Assembly (NCBI GenBank): GCA_937907605.1
Contig: CALCYI010000017.1
Span: forward strand, 1 to 64,000
Source: an uncultured Clostridia bacterium
Lineage (GTDB): Bacteria; Bacillota; Clostridia; Oscillospirales; Acutalibacteraceae
Direction of reading: 5' to 3'
DNA length: 64,000 bases
The notes under the pieces are model-generated. The model had not been told where the DNA came from. It saw nothing but the letters and a program-made list of their open reading frames with translations, and did not search any database. This document shows positions 62,768 through 64,000 of this stretch, one piece after another. Numbering within the stretch: the stretch's first letter is position 1; each line of letters starts with the position of its first letter. The position numbers were made by a program, and so were the translations under genes.

Positions 62768-63793
62768 GTGTTAACATTTGATTTTATTACACTTGCCACC
62801 CGTATCTCTAACGGATGGGCAATATTCAGACCTCTCTACTGGCTTTTCGGTAAATGCATGGAGTTTTTGCTTGCGGGCTTTAACAACAACTACTTCCTTG
62901 CGCTTATTGTATTTACTGTTATCACGAGGGTTATTCTGTTCCCGATTAATCTCAGGCAGCAGAAAACCATGGCTAAGACCAACCGAATTCAGCCGAAAAT
63001 CCAGAAAATCCAGAAAAAGTACAACGTAAACAGCATTCAGGACCAGAGACAGCGCCAGAAAGCCAATCAGCAGATGCAGCAGGAGATTCAGGACCTTTAT
63101 GCGAGGGAAGGCCACAACCCGATGAATATGGGCTGCGGACCTATGGCGTTCCAGATGATATTCCTTATGGGTATCGTCGGAATTATCTACTATCCGCTTG
63201 AGTACATCCTCGGTATCAAGATTACCGATTATTCCGAGAAAATCGCTGAGCTCATTAATTTTACTGCCACGAGGGGCAACAGCTACCTTCAGCTTGATAT
63301 TATCAGGAATATCGCAAGCTACAAGGACACCCTTTTAGCGAATAACGACGCTCTCGGCGGAATTTTCGGCGGCGATGCGGTACAGAGAATTGAAGCGTTC
63401 AGGGACAGCCTCAACATCTTCGGAATGAATATGTCGCAGATTCCGACCTGGAAGAGCGTTACGGTTATTATACCGATTCTCTGCCTTTTAACCTCGCTTG
63501 CATCAAGCGTTATGTCCACCCTTATCCAGAAAAAGACCAATCCCGCCATGGCTCAGCAGAATAATCAGATGCTGATTATGATGCTTATGATGCCCGTATT
63601 TTCAGCTTGGTTCTCCTTCCAGGTACCCGCGGCGGTAGGCTTCTACTGGATTATCTCCAATATTGTAGCAGTAGCGCAGCAGCTGATTATGGCAAAGTTC
63701 TTCCCGCCGAGGAGGAATATCGCAAGAGAAATGATTGAAAACACGATAGAAAGGCGCTCAAGAGAAAATAGCATTAAAATAACAAAAGGATAA
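62768..63793 (+). CDS. yidC: Membrane protein insertase YidC/Oxa1
   Basis: 341 residues from GTG 62768 (RBS AGAGGA). YidC1/SpoIIIJ-type, five helices: ALIVFTVITRVILFPI with the conserved groove Arg (near 57), the long basic QQKTMAKTNRIQPKIQKIQKKY loop (in parts), MAFQMIFLMGIVGIIYYPLEYILG, VIIPILCLLTSLASSVMST, and FSFQVPAAVGFYWIISNIVAVAQQL. Inserts membrane proteins, helps SecYEG. No lipobox was seen at the N-terminus. Confidence 0.93.
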   Translation: MLTFDFITLATRISNGWAIFRPLYWLFGKCMEFLLAGFNNNYFLALIVFTVITRVILFPINLRQQKTMAKTNRIQPKIQKIQKKYNVNSIQDQRQRQKANQQMQQEIQDLYAREGHNPMNMGCGPMAFQMIFLMGIVGIIYYPLEYILGIKITDYSEKIAELINFTATRGNSYLQLDIIRNIASYKDTLLANNDALGGIFGGDAVQRIEAFRDSLNIFGMNMSQIPTWKSVTVIIPILCLLTSLASSVMSTLIQKKTNPAMAQQNNQMLIMMLMMPVFSAWFSFQVPAAVGFYWIISNIVAVAQQLIMAKFFPPRRNIAREMIENTIERRSRENSIKITKG

Positions 63794-63796
63794 ATT

Positions 63797-64000
63797 ATGA
63801 TTAAGGAATATATTGCAACCGGCAAAACAATTGAAGAAGCAATTGCAAACGCAAAGGTCGGCTTAAGCGCTCCCGACAGATTTATGCTTGACGTTAAAAC
63901 CGAGGTTCTCGAAATGCCGAGGAAGAAGATATTAGGTCTTTTCGGTGGTGCGGACGCAAAGGTTAAAGCATACTACGACGACGGAGTAAAAGAAAAAAAG
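63797..64000 (+). CDS. khpB: KhpB/Jag RNA-binding protein, N-terminal part
   Basis: 68 residues before the window ends. MIKEYIATGKTIEEAIANAK and the Jag-N motif EMPRKKILGLFGGADAKVKAYY identify KhpB (Jag/EloR), whose KH and R3H domains would lie beyond the edge. It controls cell elongation with KhpA. Three bases after yidC, the usual order. Confidence 0.9.
   Translation, partial: MIKEYIATGKTIEEAIANAKVGLSAPDRFMLDVKTEVLEMPRKKILGLFGGADAKVKAYYDDGVKEKK

Overview
The window looks like the chromosome of an anaerobic, spore-forming Gram-positive bacterium of the Clostridia, most like the Oscillospiraceae/Ruminococcaceae of gut communities. The reasons are the gene order dnaA-dnaN-S4 protein-recF-remB-gyrB-gyrA, an FMN riboswitch driving ribU, a SleB-type cortex hydrolase, a G5/3D cell-wall protein, a single-chain PurL of about 1250 residues, DAP dehydrogenase, YtrA-type GntR and PadR regulators, a half-dockerin, and a palindromic MITE of a kind common in gut Clostridia. 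No rRNA, phage, plasmid, CRISPR array or intact insertion sequence was seen; there is one tRNA (Arg, CCT).

Layout. 1-1.49 kb does not seem to belong to the rest: a Gfo/Idh/MocA dehydrogenase and a C-terminal fragment fused in frame to the first 416 residues of pyruvate phosphate dikinase, best read as an assembly chimera. 2.9-6.7 kb: glmU with a VanW-type lipoprotein, a solute-binding lipoprotein and a HAD phosphatase. 6.8-11.1 kb: PAS protein, rubrerythrin, a cytoplasmic GH30-like enzyme, a Cof-type HAD and a membrane protein. 11.2-17 kb: acyl-CoA ligase, EamA exporter and a divergent SDR/old-yellow-enzyme pair. 17-24.5 kb: purL, an Ogg glycosylase, SleB and the G5/3D protein. 25-29.2 kb: tRNA-Arg, ddh and a PadR-controlled pair of membrane proteins. 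29.2-36 kb: a DUF421 remnant, a short CDF transporter, a phosphoesterase, a DUF5058/M20 operon and a secreted FN3 protein. 36-42.2 kb: ribU, a GtrA protein, fba, an E2-like acyltransferase with a long coiled coil, a transglutaminase with a half-dockerin and a 58-residue peptide. 42.2-45.4 kb: folate operon folE-folP-folB-folK behind a degenerate LCP protein. 45.5-56 kb: the dnaA-to-gyrA replication cluster, with a probable oriC between dnaA and dnaN, then an LCP ligase. 56-59.2 kb: GntR-ABC operon. 59.2-61.8 kb: histidine phosphatase, XRE regulator, mtnN. 62-64 kb: rpmH-rnpA-yidD-yidC-khpB, cut by the window end.

The rpmH cluster normally sits just upstream of dnaA and faces away from it. Here it lies 16 kb downstream on the same strand. 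Intergenic DNA carries three kinds of repeat: (GGAATTC)n-like heptads at operon ends, one MITE inside the PadR operon, and two copies of a structured element (38.5 and 59.3 kb) whose hairpins keep their position while the stem sequence changes. One of these copies is flanked by a 28-bp duplication of a terminator hairpin. The last of these is the most interesting unexplained signal.

All calls come from reading the sequence and translated frames by eye; no database search, alignment or folding program was run.
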